NCBI GenBank assembly: GCA_019916065.1
Contig: CM034238.1
Span: 310,001-374,000 of the forward strand
Direction: 5' to 3'
DNA: 64,000 nt
Origin: Vitellaria paradoxa
Taxonomy: Eukaryota; Streptophyta; Magnoliopsida; Ericales; Sapotaceae
The first letter of the stretch is position 1, and the number at the start of each line of letters is the position of its first letter. Positions 1 through 12,111 of this stretch are shown piece by piece. The notes beneath the pieces were generated by a model that was not told the DNA's origin, ran no database searches, and saw nothing but the letters and a program-made list of their open reading frames with translations. The position numbers were made by a program, and so were the translations under genes.

Positions 1-292
1 TATTTAAATTTAAGAATTTTGTTAAGTATTGAGTAGAGGTTCACTAGTTCAGAAAATTTACCTCCCAAAGGAGTTAGAGTTTCAAAGACTTGTGCATTCT
101 TATTATTTAGCTTTACTTAAAGAGGCCCTAACACATGTTTGCAAACCTGCTCAAAGGGGGATTGTAAGTGATGTGCTGGACTCTCATGAGCATTAAATCA
201 TATTTTATTTTGAGTATAATTTTATTGCCCAACTTTATTAATTAAATGCATTCTTATTGTGTTTTACAGTTAGAATTGGTGTGAATAATAAT
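1..292. other. Unassigned sequence left of the Copia remnant
   Basis: No coding signal is visible. A purine run TCAAAGGGGG at 151-160, followed by ATTGTAAGTG, looks like a polypurine tract next to an LTR start, so this may be the edge of another retroelement. No primer-binding site for the downstream Copia element and no copy of its 3' LTR start (TGTTAGAATATTATTGGG) is visible here. The 5' LTR is therefore missing or lies outside the window. Confidence 0.35.
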
Positions 293-1111
293 ACAGCTAC
301 TATTGAAATTTTGAATGACTTTAACTTTAAAAAATGAAAGTAAGTTATTAATTTTACTTTGGGAGTTGCTGATATTGATTTGGCATTGCGTGAGAATGAG
401 TCACCTTTACCTACAACTAAGAGTTCTGTTGAACAAAAGGAGTTTTATGCTAGATGGGAAAAATTTAACCGTTTAAATCTGATTACCATGAAACATTCTA
501 TATTTGAGCACCTTCTTAGTGGTTACCTGATATTAACAATGCTAAAGGATTATTTATTATTGTGGGCAATATATACCAAGTCTCTAATAATACTGAAGCT
601 GGAAGTCTAAAGAGTGAATTAACATGTATGAAATACAATAATGTGGGAGGGGTTAGAGAATATATCCTCAAAATGGTCCATATTTTATCCAAACTAAAAA
701 ACTTTCAAATCACCCTTCCTAACAAGTTCACCTCAATTCTTTACTTGCTGAATTTAGCTATATCAAAACTGCCTATTAATATCCATGATGAAATTTGGTC
801 CCTTAATGAGCTTATTACCAAATGAGTTGTTGAGGAGGATAAAGTTAAAAATGAGAAAGATAAGAGTGTTTTCCTTGTATCCAAACCTAAACCAAATTTT
901 TATAAGAAACAAAGAAACCAATCATCATACTCATAAGGGGGTTCAGGATCCCAAGAGGCATAGTACAAGTCAAACACATAATGTGGGAGGTCTTAAGGCT
1001 GTCATTAGAAAAGAGGTCAAGTGTTTCTTCTGCAATAAAGTGGGTCATAAAAGAAGTGAGTACACAAAGTTTACTGCTTGGTTAGAGAAAAAAGAGAAAA
1101 GAAAATGGTAA
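293..1111 (+). pseudogene. Copia gag remnant with degenerate zinc knuckle
   Basis: In Copia elements, Gag packages the RNA. Recognisable gag text starts near 293 (ATIEILND) and continues as LGVADIDLALRENESP and WEKFNRLNLITMKHSI, the usual plant Copia gag N-terminal region. Stops occur around 334-345, and the frame changes near 600 and near 820. At about 1018-1060 a CCHC knuckle reads CFFCNKVGHKRSEY: the first two Cys and the His are present, but the last Cys is Tyr. The copy is non-functional. Confidence 0.8.
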
Positions 1112-1140
1112 TCCACTAGCCCTTGTTTGTTTTGAAACTA

Positions 1141-2811
1141 ATTTAGTTAATGTTCATGTTAATTCTTGGTGGTCTGACAGTGGATCTACTATTCATGTTG
1201 CTATTATCTTGCAGGGGTTCCAAAACAAATAGAAACATGAGTCAGAGGCCAAGCTAAAAGTAAGGAATAATGATATTGAGTGCGTAGGAGTTGTTTGCTT
1301 AGATTTAAAAACTGACTTTCAACTTATTTTGGAGAACACTTTCTATGTACCGACTTTTAGAAGAAATTTAATTTCTATTTCTTTGTTAGACAAAATTGGA
1401 TATTCTTTTAATTTTGGAAAAAGAAATGTTGAATTATTTTTAAATTCTCAACTTCTTGGTCATGGTATTTTAAATGATGATCAAATGTGTCCAATCCCTA
1501 ATAGTGTATATGCTTCTTTGAGTAGTGAAAATATAGGACCTAAGAGACCCTGAATCAAAGAAAAGTCTTCAATTTTGTGGCATAAATGTTTAGGTCAAAT
1601 ATCTAGAGAAATGATAGATAGATTAATTAAAAATGACATTTTTTATTCTCTTGATTTTGAAGATGTGGAGACCTGTGTTGATTGCATTAGGGGTAAGCTA
1701 ACCAAAGTTAAAAAGAAATGTGCAACTCACAGTTCAAATCTTTTATAAATCATTCATACCGACATCAGTGGACTTATTCTACCACATTATGTAGTAATAA
1801 ATATTCTGTTACTTTTATTGATGACTTTTCTCATTATGGTTACATTTATTTGATAAAAGAAAAATCAGATGCTTTTAAAAAATTTAAAATTTTCAAGATT
1901 GAGGTTGAAAAATAATTGGGAAAAGTTATCAAATTTGTGAAATCTAACCGTAGGGTGAATATTATGGCAAACATGGTAATATTGGACAGCATGTGGGACC
2001 ATTTACCAAATATTTACGAGAATGTGGGATTGTTACCTAATATACTATGCTTGGGAGTCTTGAACAAAATACTGTTGCTGAAAGACACAACCGCACTCTC
2101 AAAGACATGATTAGAAGTATGATAAATCGTTCTAACCTACCTAATTTCCTTTGGGATTAGGCAATCAAAACCACGTTATATATCCTTAATCGAGTTCCTA
2201 GTAAATCTATTTCCAAAACACCTTTTGAATTATGGACCAATAGGAAACCCAGTTTGAATCATTTTTAAGTATGGGATTATCCAGCTGAAATGAGGATTTA
2301 TAACCCTTTTGAAAAAACCACTGATCCTAGATCAACCCATTGTTACTTCATTGGCTATGCAGAACATTCTAAGGGATATAGGTTTTTCTGCCCTACAAAC
2401 AGTACTAGAACTATTGAGTCTATGACAGTAAAATTTCTTGAACATGATGTTGCTGATATTACTAATGTTGAATGTGATTTATCTATTGATATGGGTCGGG
2501 AGAAAGAAATCGTGTCTTTTCCTTTGCCTATAGTGCGTAAGACTACATTTCTTGCACCCACACTTGCACCTACACCTATTGAGGAAATTGTTCCTCAACA
2601 AGATGTGAATACAGTACCAAATGACGAGGTTAAGCAATCTCAAGAAATTTTGATAGAAATGCCATTGAGAAGATCTGTTAAACAGAAGCGTTTCGTTATC
2701 TCTAATAATTATGTAGTTTTTCTTAGTGACACTGGTTATGATTATGATGATATTGTTGAATCGATAACATACACTAATGCTATAACTAATTCATTGGCTA
2801 GTATATGGTAG
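1141..2811 (+). pseudogene. Copia protease and integrase remnant
   Basis: The aspartic protease active site reads WWSDSGSTIHV at about 1166-1199. A GAG-pre-integrase segment follows (ENTFYVPTFRRNLISISLL, then LWHKCLGQ). The integrase core reads IHTDISGL and FIDDFSHYGYIYLIKEKSDA, with a frame change near 1915. Integrase C-terminal text follows as AERHNRTLKDMIRSM and ILNRVPSKSISKTPFELW, then CYFIGYAEHSKGYRFFCP at 2290-2460. The remainder to 2811 is the low-conservation linker before RT. Several stops and frameshifts make it a pseudogene. Confidence 0.8.
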
Positions 2812-2837
2812 ATGTTATGAATGATGATATGTAATCT

Positions 2838-3765
2838 ATAGCTAACAATGGAGTATGGGATTTTGTAAAGCCTCCTGAATGTTACAAGCCTGTTGGTTGT
2901 AAGTGAATTTTTAAAACCAAAAAAGATTCTTGAGGAAAGATTGAGCAATTCAAGGCAAGATTAGTGGCTAAGGGTTTCACTCAAAAAGAAAGTATCGATT
3001 ATAGTGATACGTTTTCACTTGTGTCAACTAAAGACTCTTTGCAAATTATTATAACTTTGTTAACTCATTTATAATTTAGGGTGTGTTTGGTTGACAAAAA
3101 ATTAGCCAAAAAGTATAATAACAATAAAAAAAATGTGACATAAAGGTGATATGTGAAGAAATATTATTGGAGGAAAGTTCAAAAAATTAATTAAAGTTAG
3201 TGAGTTTTAATAGAATTCGGTGTGCCAAACGAGGCCTTAGAGTTACAGCAAATGGACGTAAAGATGACATTTTTAAATGGTATTTTAGATGAGAAAACCT
3301 TTATAGTACAGCCTGAAGGTTTTATTAAGAATGGTAAGAAGCATCTTGTATGTAGGTTAAAAAGGTCTATCTATGGTCTTAAACAAGCATCTTACCAATG
3401 GTACTTGAAATTTGATCAAATAATTACTTATCTGGATTTCATTGAGAGTAAGATAGATCAATGCCTTTACCTTAAGGTCAGTGGGAGTAAGTTTATCTTT
3501 CTTGTTTTATGTGTTGATGATATTTTGTTAGTTAGCAGTGATTTGGGTTTGTTATATGAGACTAAGGAACTATTGTCTAAGAACTTTAACATGAAGGATC
3601 TTGGAGAATTTTCATTTGTTTTAGGCATTAAAATTCAACAAGATAGGTCTCGTGGTTTGTTGGAACTTTCTCAAATAGCCCACATAGATCAAGTGTTGAA
3701 TAGGTTCAATATACAAAATTGTAAACCTGGAAAAGTACCATTATGAAAGGCGATAAACTCAGTAA
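2838..3765 (+). pseudogene. Copia reverse transcriptase remnant
   Basis: Conserved RT blocks appear in order: [27 protein letters not shown] and LQIIITLL upstream of the MITE, then LELQQMDVKMTFLNG, RSIYGLKQASYQWYLKFD and the catalytic block LVLCVDDILLVSSD downstream. The family YVDD box reads CVDD here. Stops occur at about 2903 and 2930. The MITE at 3079-3236 separates the first two palm motifs. The segment from about 3237 to 3746 is still one open frame of about 170 codons. Confidence 0.85.
3079..3236. mobile_element. Tourist-like MITE (158 bp) inserted in Copia RT
   Basis: The left end GGGTGTGTTTGG and the inverted right end GGCCTCGTTTGG (CCAAACGAGGCC on plus) form imperfect terminal inverted repeats. 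Both ends are flanked by TTA (3076-3078 and 3237-3239), the 3-bp target duplication of PIF/Harbinger-type Tourist elements. Removing the element and one TTA joins the RT motif blocks to within one nucleotide of a continuous frame, which supports the boundaries. Confidence 0.8.
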
Positions 3766-5206
3766 AAAAACAATGACCTAAAATGATATTGAGAAAGAGA
3801 ATATGATAAATGTGCCTTACTCTAGTGTTATTTGGTAATCTAATGTAAACTCAGGTTTGTAAAAGCCTAGATATTTCATATGCTATAAGTGTTCTAGATA
3901 GATTCCTTTCTAATCCAAGACATGATCATTAGGTAACAACTAAGAAGGTTTTGAGATACTTATAGCGAACTAAGAATTACATGCTAACATATAGAAGAGT
4001 TAAGCATCTTGAGATAGTTGGCTACTCATATTCAAATTTCGCTGGTTGTCCAGATGGCCTGAAGTCTACATCTGGTCATATTTTCATGATGGCTAGAGGA
4101 GTAATCTCTTAAAAAAGTGTTAAGCTGACTCTTACAGCTTCATCCATTATGCATGCAGAGTTTATAGCATGCTATGTGATAGTAACACATGCTGTTTGGT
4201 TGACTAATTTCATTTCAAGGCTTATGATGGTAAAATCTATTCCGAGACCTTTAAAAGTACATTGTGATAATAGCGCTGTTGTATCCTTTAGGAATAATGA
4301 TTACACTTGAAAAGTGTAATTACAAACTTCACATTTTGATACTCATTAATGCATTTAAGTAGTTAACTTCAAAGTTTTATCATTATTTTATTGTTTATAG
4401 TGTTTATTCTCTTAATTGCAGGTAAAAGGGTAAAATAAGTGAGATTAGCAGTGTTGAAAGTGGCTTCCGAGGAGGAAAAAATGGTCCAAAGTTTAAGATA
4501 GTTGAAGTGGTGTGCAGCTGAAGTTCCAGCTCGACACCCTGTCAGTATTTTGACCATATCTTTTCACTCACAACTCGGATTGACCTGATTCTTTTGAGGT
4601 TGGAAAGAAGACTCAAAGGGCTACAACTTTTGTGTTATAGCCGAAGCCTAAATCCATCATATTCGAGGTCAAAAATGCATTGGAAATTGAAGACAGCAAG
4701 CTGTCAGAAGCAAGACACAAATTGAAGAGGGAGTACACTGTGGTCCGAACCCCCCCACGGACAGTCCGGACCATAGAAGGTTTATTTGCACGGATGAACT
4801 TTATTTTTAGGGTTTTTCATCTCCACTATAAATATGTAGCTTTGACGGCAGAAAAGAGGGCTTTTGACCTACGCTTTTCTCTGTAGTTTTAGGTTAGTTT
4901 TTCTTTGAAATAGAGTAGCTTTGAGAGATTTTTATGGTTCGTGTAATGTTTTTACGGATTTACGAAGCCTTCGTAGTTTTCATTACAGCCGTAGTCGTTC
5001 AATACTTCGTTTCAGAGTTGATTTCAGAGTACGTTTACTTTTGTTCTTCATTTTAATAATCTTGTTTCTTCATCTTATCGTTAGATCCGTTAAATTTGTC
5101 TTCGATGAATGTTTTCATTTCGTTTACAAGCATGCTAGCGTAGAAACCCTAGTTCTCAATTCAACGAATCAAGAAATGGTAGTTTACTCTAATCTATGGG
5201 ATGTAC

Positions 5207-5314
5207 GTAGACCCTTCGCAGAGTTGCAAAAACTCATGCGTAGGGGTCTACAACTTTGAGACGTTTGCGTAGACCATTCGCATGGTTTGCGAAAGCTCAT
5301 GCGTAGGGATCTAC
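5207..5314 (+). repeat. Two tandem hairpin-forming repeats in the solo LTR
   Basis: Two copies about 62 bp apart (5207-5251 and 5269-5314) each begin GTAGACC and end in TCTAC. The arms of each copy pair with one another: GTAGACCCTTCGCA against TGCGTAGGGGTCTAC, with a loop of about 16 bases. They lie about 370 and 430 bp downstream of the TATA-like site, so if transcribed they would fold in RNA. Confidence 0.7.
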
Positions 5315-5338
5315 ACTTCTTAAAACTTAATCCAGTTC

Positions 5339-5720
5339 TTTCAAAAATTTTCGAAAACGAAAACCTTTGACTATATTCTCTGTAATCACTGGTAAGGGTT
5401 TTCGATTACAATTTTCTTAATAATTTTGAAAAACTGAAAATTCAGATTTTGAATCCTAATTTGAATTAGTTTATTTCAGAAACATTCAAAAACGAAAACC
5501 TTTGACTATATTCTCTGTAATCACGGGTAAAGGTTTTCGATTAAAATTTTCTTAATAATTTTGGATAAACTAGAAGAATTGGATTTGAATCCGAATTTGA
5601 ATAGGATTGTTTGAAAACCCTTCGAAAACAGAAGTTTTTGACTATATTCTCTGTAATCACTGGTAAAAGCTTTTGATTAAAACTTTCTCAATAATTTTCG
5701 AACAAATCCTAATTTAGGTT
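5339..5720 (+). repeat. About 135-bp tandem repeat, about 2.9 copies, in the solo LTR
   Basis: Three units (about 5339-5468, 5469-5605 and 5606-5720) share the core TTTGACTATATTCTCTGTAA followed by TCACnGGTAA and a TTTTCGATTA-type block. The third unit is shorter and more diverged. Internal tandem repeats are common in long plant LTRs. Confidence 0.8.
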
Positions 5721-7019
5721 TTAACGTAAGTATTACAACTCATCCCATAGTGAAGACGTAAACTACCCGGAATTGATAGTTGGATCAAGGACTTCTTAAA
5801 TTTATTTCTTCTTAATTGAATTGCCTTCGGTTGATTTAATTTAAGTAATTACATTATAGTTTTTATATTAGATTATTTTGAAGCGCATTTAAATTACGAA
5901 AAATTCGTTTAGCTAATATTTTATTCCTTGAAATCAAAAATCAAAATTTTAATTGCTGGAATTTTGATAATAGGTTGTTAATTTGTTTTAGTTTACATTT
6001 TGAACTTGTAAAACCCTAGGAATTAGTTTTAATTAATTTTCAAACTTAGTTTACAATCAAATTTAAGATTTCCATTATAACCTAGAAACTAAATAACTTA
6101 GGCTCCCTGTGAATTCGACATCGGACTCACCGAGTTAAAACTACACCGTACACCCTTGCACTTGGGGGGTTAATTTAGACACACTTTCCATAAGCAGTCA
6201 AATAACAACAGTTCTTATGGATTGAAATAAGTTGAGATAAAATATCTTACTATTAGAGATCATGTGAAGAATTGAGATGTTATGATTGAGCATATCAATA
6301 CAGAGGCCATGATAGCTAATCCATTAACTAAGGAATTGAGACCTGTCATTTTTAATAAGCATATTCATGATATGGGTGTTCTAGAATCTTTTGATGTGCT
6401 TGGTTAGTGGGAGAACTTTGATTTGTGTATTGTCTTGACATTGCTTTTGTAAACAAATATTTTGATTTTTTAACATTTTTAATGGCATTATTGTTCTTGA
6501 TTATTATCATTATTTTATGTGCACATGAGATATGATAAATTGTCATAGTTTGAGTTTTATTTATCTTAAATTTAAGTGTTCATGGCTCAGTATATCTCAT
6601 TGAGATTATTTAAAGATATATTATAATATGTCTCATATATGATATAGAGACAATAGAGTTTATACTATAATTTGTGGATTTCTCCGTGTAACTTATAATT
6701 GAATTATATGTGTAATGGAGAAATCGTATGAGAGAGGACCGACAAGTAATAGTATAAATTTGGATCATATGAGAAGGCTGTTACTTGTTACACTACTATA
6801 CCTTAATTCATGTTAACATTATTATTAATATTTGTGTTCATGGAAGGGCATATGTCAATAAAGGATATATATACCACTACGGTTTGATATTAGTAATCTT
6901 GTTGGACTGAGTTGTGTTGAAAGGTATAGTCTCAACTGTATTAATGTTATTTGTGGTTACTTATGAGTTTTACTATTTGGTTTATTGAGTTCGTAATTAA
7001 TGTTGCCTAAGTGGAAGAA

Positions 7020-7470
7020 TGTTAGAATATTATTGGGTTTCTATTAATTATTTGATAAAAATTGATTATAAAACAGTTATAATGAGACAATTATTTATGC
7101 TTTATTTGTTATGATTCAATTTAGTATTAAGCCCATATACACCTAATTAATAAGATATAGTTTGACAGTTTAATGTAAGCCATTGAGTCTAATAATAGCT
7201 TGTAATGCGAGGATCTTATTAGAATTTATAAATATAACTTATTAGTTAGATCCTCACTCCACTCTTAATTTTGAAACTCTAGTGTTTTGACTATCCTATT
7301 GAGAGCCGTCATTGTGAATAAGAAAAAGAGTAGAAGACCTAACCATCCACTGCAAATTTTGTGCACACCAATTATACTAAACAATCCAAATAACTACGAT
7401 TAATGCATATATAAATTTTATTTCTTAAGTTTAGTGTTCTAATATTGATATGTAAAATTTAAGTTTATTA
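7020..7470 (+). mobile_element. 3' LTR of the Copia element (right end uncertain)
   Basis: TGTTAGAATATTATTGGG starts directly after the purine-rich AAGTGGAAGAA, as expected for a polypurine tract and a TG-starting 3' LTR. No 5' LTR is in the window for comparison, so the right end near 7470 is an estimate based on the loss of LTR-like character. No clear CA terminus or target duplication was found. Confidence 0.5.
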
Positions 7471-10400
7471 TAATAATTTGCTGATTTGGGGTTTAATTTT
7501 GCAATAGTAGACTCGATCACTGGTTTTAGGGTCCCTTCTGGTTCAAGTATAAATAAATTCGAACAGAAGTCCAGTGGGATGGAAATTAAGACAAAACTAG
7601 GTGACCCCCTTAATTTTAGCTGCCTGTGCAAGTTACTTCGTTGGTTAAAATATGAATGCTTTTTGCTCAATCATGTATCTTATAAATTACTTTTTTTTTT
7701 TTTCACCCCAAGCCCATATATTAATCAAATAATAGAAGCAGCACTTGATAAAAGTGGCATGCAGATTAGGTGGAAGTTTTGAAGAATATCCACTCTGCGC
7801 TTATCCAAATTCGATTGAAAGTTTGGAGGGTGGTAAATTAGTTGGTGGGCCTACTCAAACAACCCAACAAGGGCTTGGACGAATTGAGGGGCACCTTTTT
7901 CGATTGCACCATTGAATCTTCCGTATTATTGGTTATTGCATTGTTATGCTTGAATTGAGGCCTTTTTCATAATGAAAGTAAACCAGGAAGTGTTACCATG
8001 CGTGTAATACAATATATATATATAATGATTACCTAAATAAAAATATAAAAATAATATAAATTAAAATATATCTAAAAAATAAAATAATAAATTTATATGA
8101 ATATGAAACATAATTTGAAAATATAGTAATAGTATCTATATATTATTTTTTACTAATACGTACGTATTAATTGCGTACTACTATAACATAAAGCAAAGTT
8201 TAAGTTAGAGTGATCAAAATCATAACATATCTAATACTGATTTTATTATTGGTCTCATACTTGCTTCGAATTTTATTTTTTTAATTTTGTACTCAATCTA
8301 TTTGGGTCAAATTTTGTATTCGATTTATTTGGATCAGAATGAATTAGTAATTAGATTTCCAAAATAAATTGTCAATATAATAGACAATACAAGGAACTGA
8401 TTTAACTAAATTAAAAGGTCAAGAATTTAATTGGATGTTCTTAATTTAATTGCTTATCCAGGTAAAATATTTTCTAATCATTATACATAGAATTCTTGCA
8501 ATATTCTACTAAAAATTTTTACTAGCAAATGAGATAGGGCTAGGAATGATGTGGCAGCAAAAATGTATTACAATCGGTTATTTTTTTTAAAATGATGAGT
8601 TAATATATAATTAATTATGTCACATCTTTATAATTTAAAGTTTTAGACTAAAGTTATAGCTAGGTATACAATGATAATCATTTCAACATTATTATTACCG
8701 CGTCTAACATAATTTGGAACTGCATGTAATCCTAAAAATATTGGTTTTGCAAATTTGTTACAGAATTCACGTGAATAGCTAGCCACTTGTTAGAAGCCAC
8801 CTCTCAAAAAAAAAAAAAAAAAAAAATGTTAGGACCCATATAGTCAAATGTTCCTGTTTGAATCCCTTGCTATTCTTGGGGGTATGCATAATAAATGTTA
8901 TAAAAGAAGATTTGGATGTTCCTCATGTTTGAATGATTCAAACACGAGGGACGTTCGAATTTTCTTTTAAATTTACTGAATTTCAAGGGTTATGTATATT
9001 TTCTTGAATAGAGTTTATTTATCAAGACAAGACAAGGCAATAGAACTAAATTAGTTATTATCTTTCAAATGGTTGATTAGATACAGTAAGCAGAATCAAC
9101 AATGTAGGATGGGAAAAAATAAAAATATTTTAATTTTTCTAAAATACAGTAAATATGGGAGAAGAAAAAATGTTTTAATTTATCTAAAATACAGTAAATA
9201 TGAGAAAAGTAAAAATGTTTAAACTTAATTAAAAGTATAGTAGTTACAATAAATTTTAACTGTGATGGAGTAATTTCTCTATATTTAAAATTTTTTAACT
9301 ATAAAATATAAGATATTTATAATAATTTTAACTTTCGTGAGAGATTAAGACTTTTTATAATTTTTATATAACTCTGAATTCAGCCCCACTCCTCGGAAGA
9401 AGATACATATTCACACATTAATTATAACTGATATCATTTTGATTTCTAAGCCAACACAGCCAGATCGACGTTGATCTTTTAGCATTTATGCAATTATATG
9501 TAATGGGATATGGAAGAGGACACCCCATATAGGTCTAACTAAAGAGTTAATTTGCAATACACATAAGCACGTGCAAATATATTAATTAATTTCTTATTCA
9601 CGTGTGAACTAGTACCTCTTAACATATATTGGTCGGACCCAATTCACAAGGACAGGTACAGTTTTGTTATCCTTGCATATATTATTGTGATCGATCGATG
9701 ACAGTACTGGGCCCGAGCAGGGACATTTCGGACCAGTATTGCAATGCAACCATGCATATATCATATATATATATATATAGAGCCAGGGAGCCATCGACCC
9801 TTCACATTTTCCTCCACACACACACGCACACATATAATTGAAAACCGTGATCTCACCTCCAAGGCTCCAACCTTTAGATGTTCCCGTGAGAGCATATTAT
9901 TAAAAGGCCCACAACCCGGTCAGTGAGAGCAAAAGATGATCCTATATCATTAGGATCCAGCACAAAGAATCCTGTACTTTTTGGTTACATAGATATATTC
10001 TCATGGATACCCTTCATCATTTGACTTCAATTATGTGGGTGGATCTGCAGCTATACTCTCACAGCTGGCAAGTGAAATTATTAATGTTCATGATAATAAA
10101 ATTCATAACATTATGAACAAATAGTAATAGCATAGAAAGAGAGTATGTATTAACATTAAATTGCACACTTTCAAGGATGCACACACGTATATTTTTTAGT
10201 TTAAATTTTTATATATTTAAATTAAAAAAATAAATTTACATGAGTGAAATTAAAATTAAATTTAAGTCTCAATCCCACTATTGGCATGCATGTTTAGGGA
10301 CCGTGGTGTCTTGAATTATTCATGATTCCTCACAGAAAAACACACGCATTAATAATTTAAATTTAAAGTCGCGATGAGGCCATACACATACATGCATGCC

Positions 10401-11232
10401 GCATCGTCCTCCAGCTAGAGATCGATGTCCAAACAATGACAGACAACCTCCCTTCTTTATTTTTAATAAGTGATCCATACATATGGGATGTTGAAGCCAT
10501 GCAAATGACAAGACTTGTTTTTTTTTTTTTTAATTTTTTTGAAAGGTTCTTGTCTGCTCGTTACCTATTTGATTTCGTGGCATGCTTTGTGTGTAATCGA
10601 ATTCATTGCTCTCGTATCACAAACTTAAAAAAATAAAAAATAAAATAAAATAAATTCATTGGGCATTGTGGTCTCAACCTGTATTCTTAAAATTTGTATC
10701 CTTAATTTTCTTATTTTAATATTCATAAAAATTAATATATATTCCGGAACTATAAAATAATTCTCAATTTAATGATAAAGATGGGCCTTTCGAACAAATG
10801 TCATAAAGACACTTGTTAAGAAGCATATTTTTTTTTTACTCTAATTTTTAAATTCAAATTAAAAATTTGATGTGACAAGTATTTTTGCATACTTGTTAAA
10901 TTTACAATCATCTTTAACAAGTGTTCTATTGTACCTGTTAGAATTTTCAAATAAAGAGTTACTAATTGTCAATTTTGTGCGCACGTAAATTTTTGTTTAG
11001 TATTTTGGGCGTGAGACATGACATATTTTTATTTTCGGGTGAAAAAAAAAAAAAAAAAAAGGGCAGAAGGATTGCCATTTATTGGTGGTACTGTTGAGAG
11101 TGGGCCCCCATTAGGCGGGTGGGGATCATGTAATGTGGCTATGGATGGTACGCTGTATTGCTGTTGTGTCTAGGATTTAAGATTTAGGATTAGTTTAGGA
11201 AGTAAAAAAAGTTAATTTTTTGTAATTAGTTA

Positions 11233-12111
11233 GGGATTATTTGTTAATGTTGTTGTTTTTTTTTATTATTTTTCTGTTGTCATTTTCTGTTTTTTGTTTT
11301 TTGTTGTCATTTATTTTTTCTGAAGTGAAAATTAAAATTGCGTTTGAAAATGCAAGTTTGTTTATAATTATTAATTTTTTATTTTAAAAAATATTAAATT
11401 TTATTAGTTTTAAAAATTAATAGAACTTAATAAAATGTATTTTATATTAATTTAATTTAATTAATATAATTAATTAAATTAATACAGTAAATTATTTATT
11501 AAAATCATTTAATTCAATAAATATAAAATATATTAAATTATATTATTTATTAAAAATAATTTAATAAAATATATTTCATATTAAATAAATAATTAAATTA
11601 GATTAATTATTAAATTAAATTAATTATTTTTAAATTAATTTAATTATTTATTAAAATAATTTAATAAAATAAATTTTATATAAATTAAGTTAATTAAATC
11701 ATAAATAATTTAATTGTAATATTTATTTAAAATAATTTAATAATTATTATTAAATTAAATTAAATTAATTAATTTAGTTTTTTTATTTATTAAAAATAAT
11801 TTATATTAATTTATGTAATTAATTTAATTTATTGAATTTAATTATATTATTTATTAAAATAACTTATTTTAATAAAATATTTGAATAAAATAATTTATTT
11901 TTATGTAATGTAACAAAAATAGATAAAATTTTAAAATTGACAAAATATTGGCAACAGAAAAGAAAATCGGAGTGAAAACACCTTTTTTCTGTTTACGTTT
12001 TTCTGTTTATATTTTTATTTTTTTTTTGAAACAAAAAAATGTAAACAGATTTATCAAATATGTTTCTGTTACAAGTTTACAAAATTTTGAAAACATAACG
12101 AAAACGTTACC
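11233..12111. mobile_element. Possible A/T-rich MITE-like element
   Basis: The left end GGGATTATTTGTTAATG and the inverted right end GGTAACGTTTTCGTTATG are loosely similar, and both flanks read TTA (11230-11232 and 12112-12114). The interior from about 11340 to 11930 is almost only A and T, built from shuffled TTAATTAAATTA-type words. Because of the base composition these similarities could arise by chance. Confidence 0.3.

Larger units (their letters stand above)
4298..6200 (+). mobile_element. Solo LTR (1903 bp) with 5-bp target duplication
   Basis: The insertion begins TG (TGATTACACTTG) and ends CA (AAGCAGTCA). It is flanked by AATAA at 4293-4297 and 6201-6205. TG...CA ends with a 5-bp duplication are the hallmark of LTR integration. 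No internal coding domain, primer-binding site or second LTR is present, so it is best read as a solo LTR left by recombination. A TATA-like CTATAAATAT lies at about 4828-4837. A palindrome TTACACTT/AAGTGTAA sits at the extreme left. The internal text resembles long Ty3/Gypsy LTRs; the lineage is not determined. Confidence 0.75.
3766..6405 (+). pseudogene. Copia RNase H remnant, split by a solo LTR
   Basis: RNase H text is readable on both sides of the 1.9-kb insertion. Before it: SLDISYAISVLDRFLSNPRH, GYSYSNFAGCPDGLKSTSGH, LTASSIMHAEFIACY and VHCDNSAVVSFRNN. After it: NNSSYGLK, VEIKYLTIRDHV, IEHINTEAMIANPLTKELRP and HDMGVL, ending near 6405. Several in-frame stops are present (for example near 3930, 3964 and 4110). 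The two halves join in frame across the AATAA target duplication, so the interruption is an insertion and not a rearrangement. Confidence 0.8.
293..7470 (+). mobile_element. Degenerate Ty1/Copia LTR retrotransposon
   Basis: The domain order gag, protease, integrase, reverse transcriptase, RNase H can be read on the plus strand, which is the Copia order (integrase before RT). All domains are broken by stops and frameshifts. Two later insertions interrupt it: a MITE in RT (3079-3236) and a solo LTR in RNase H (4298-6200). A purine-rich AAGTGGAAGAA at 7009-7019 precedes a TG-starting 3' LTR at 7020. No 5' LTR is recognised. The element cannot encode a working polyprotein. The 3' boundary is approximate. 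Confidence 0.85.

Noticed and set aside
7431..7782. Open frames on both strands near the Copia 3' LTR
   Set aside because: They are short, without recognisable domains, and next to retrotransposon sequence.
9728..9736. TCGGACCAG matching the first nine bases of plant miR166
   Set aside because: The next bases (TATTGCAATGCA) do not match miR166, and no complementary star strand is seen nearby.
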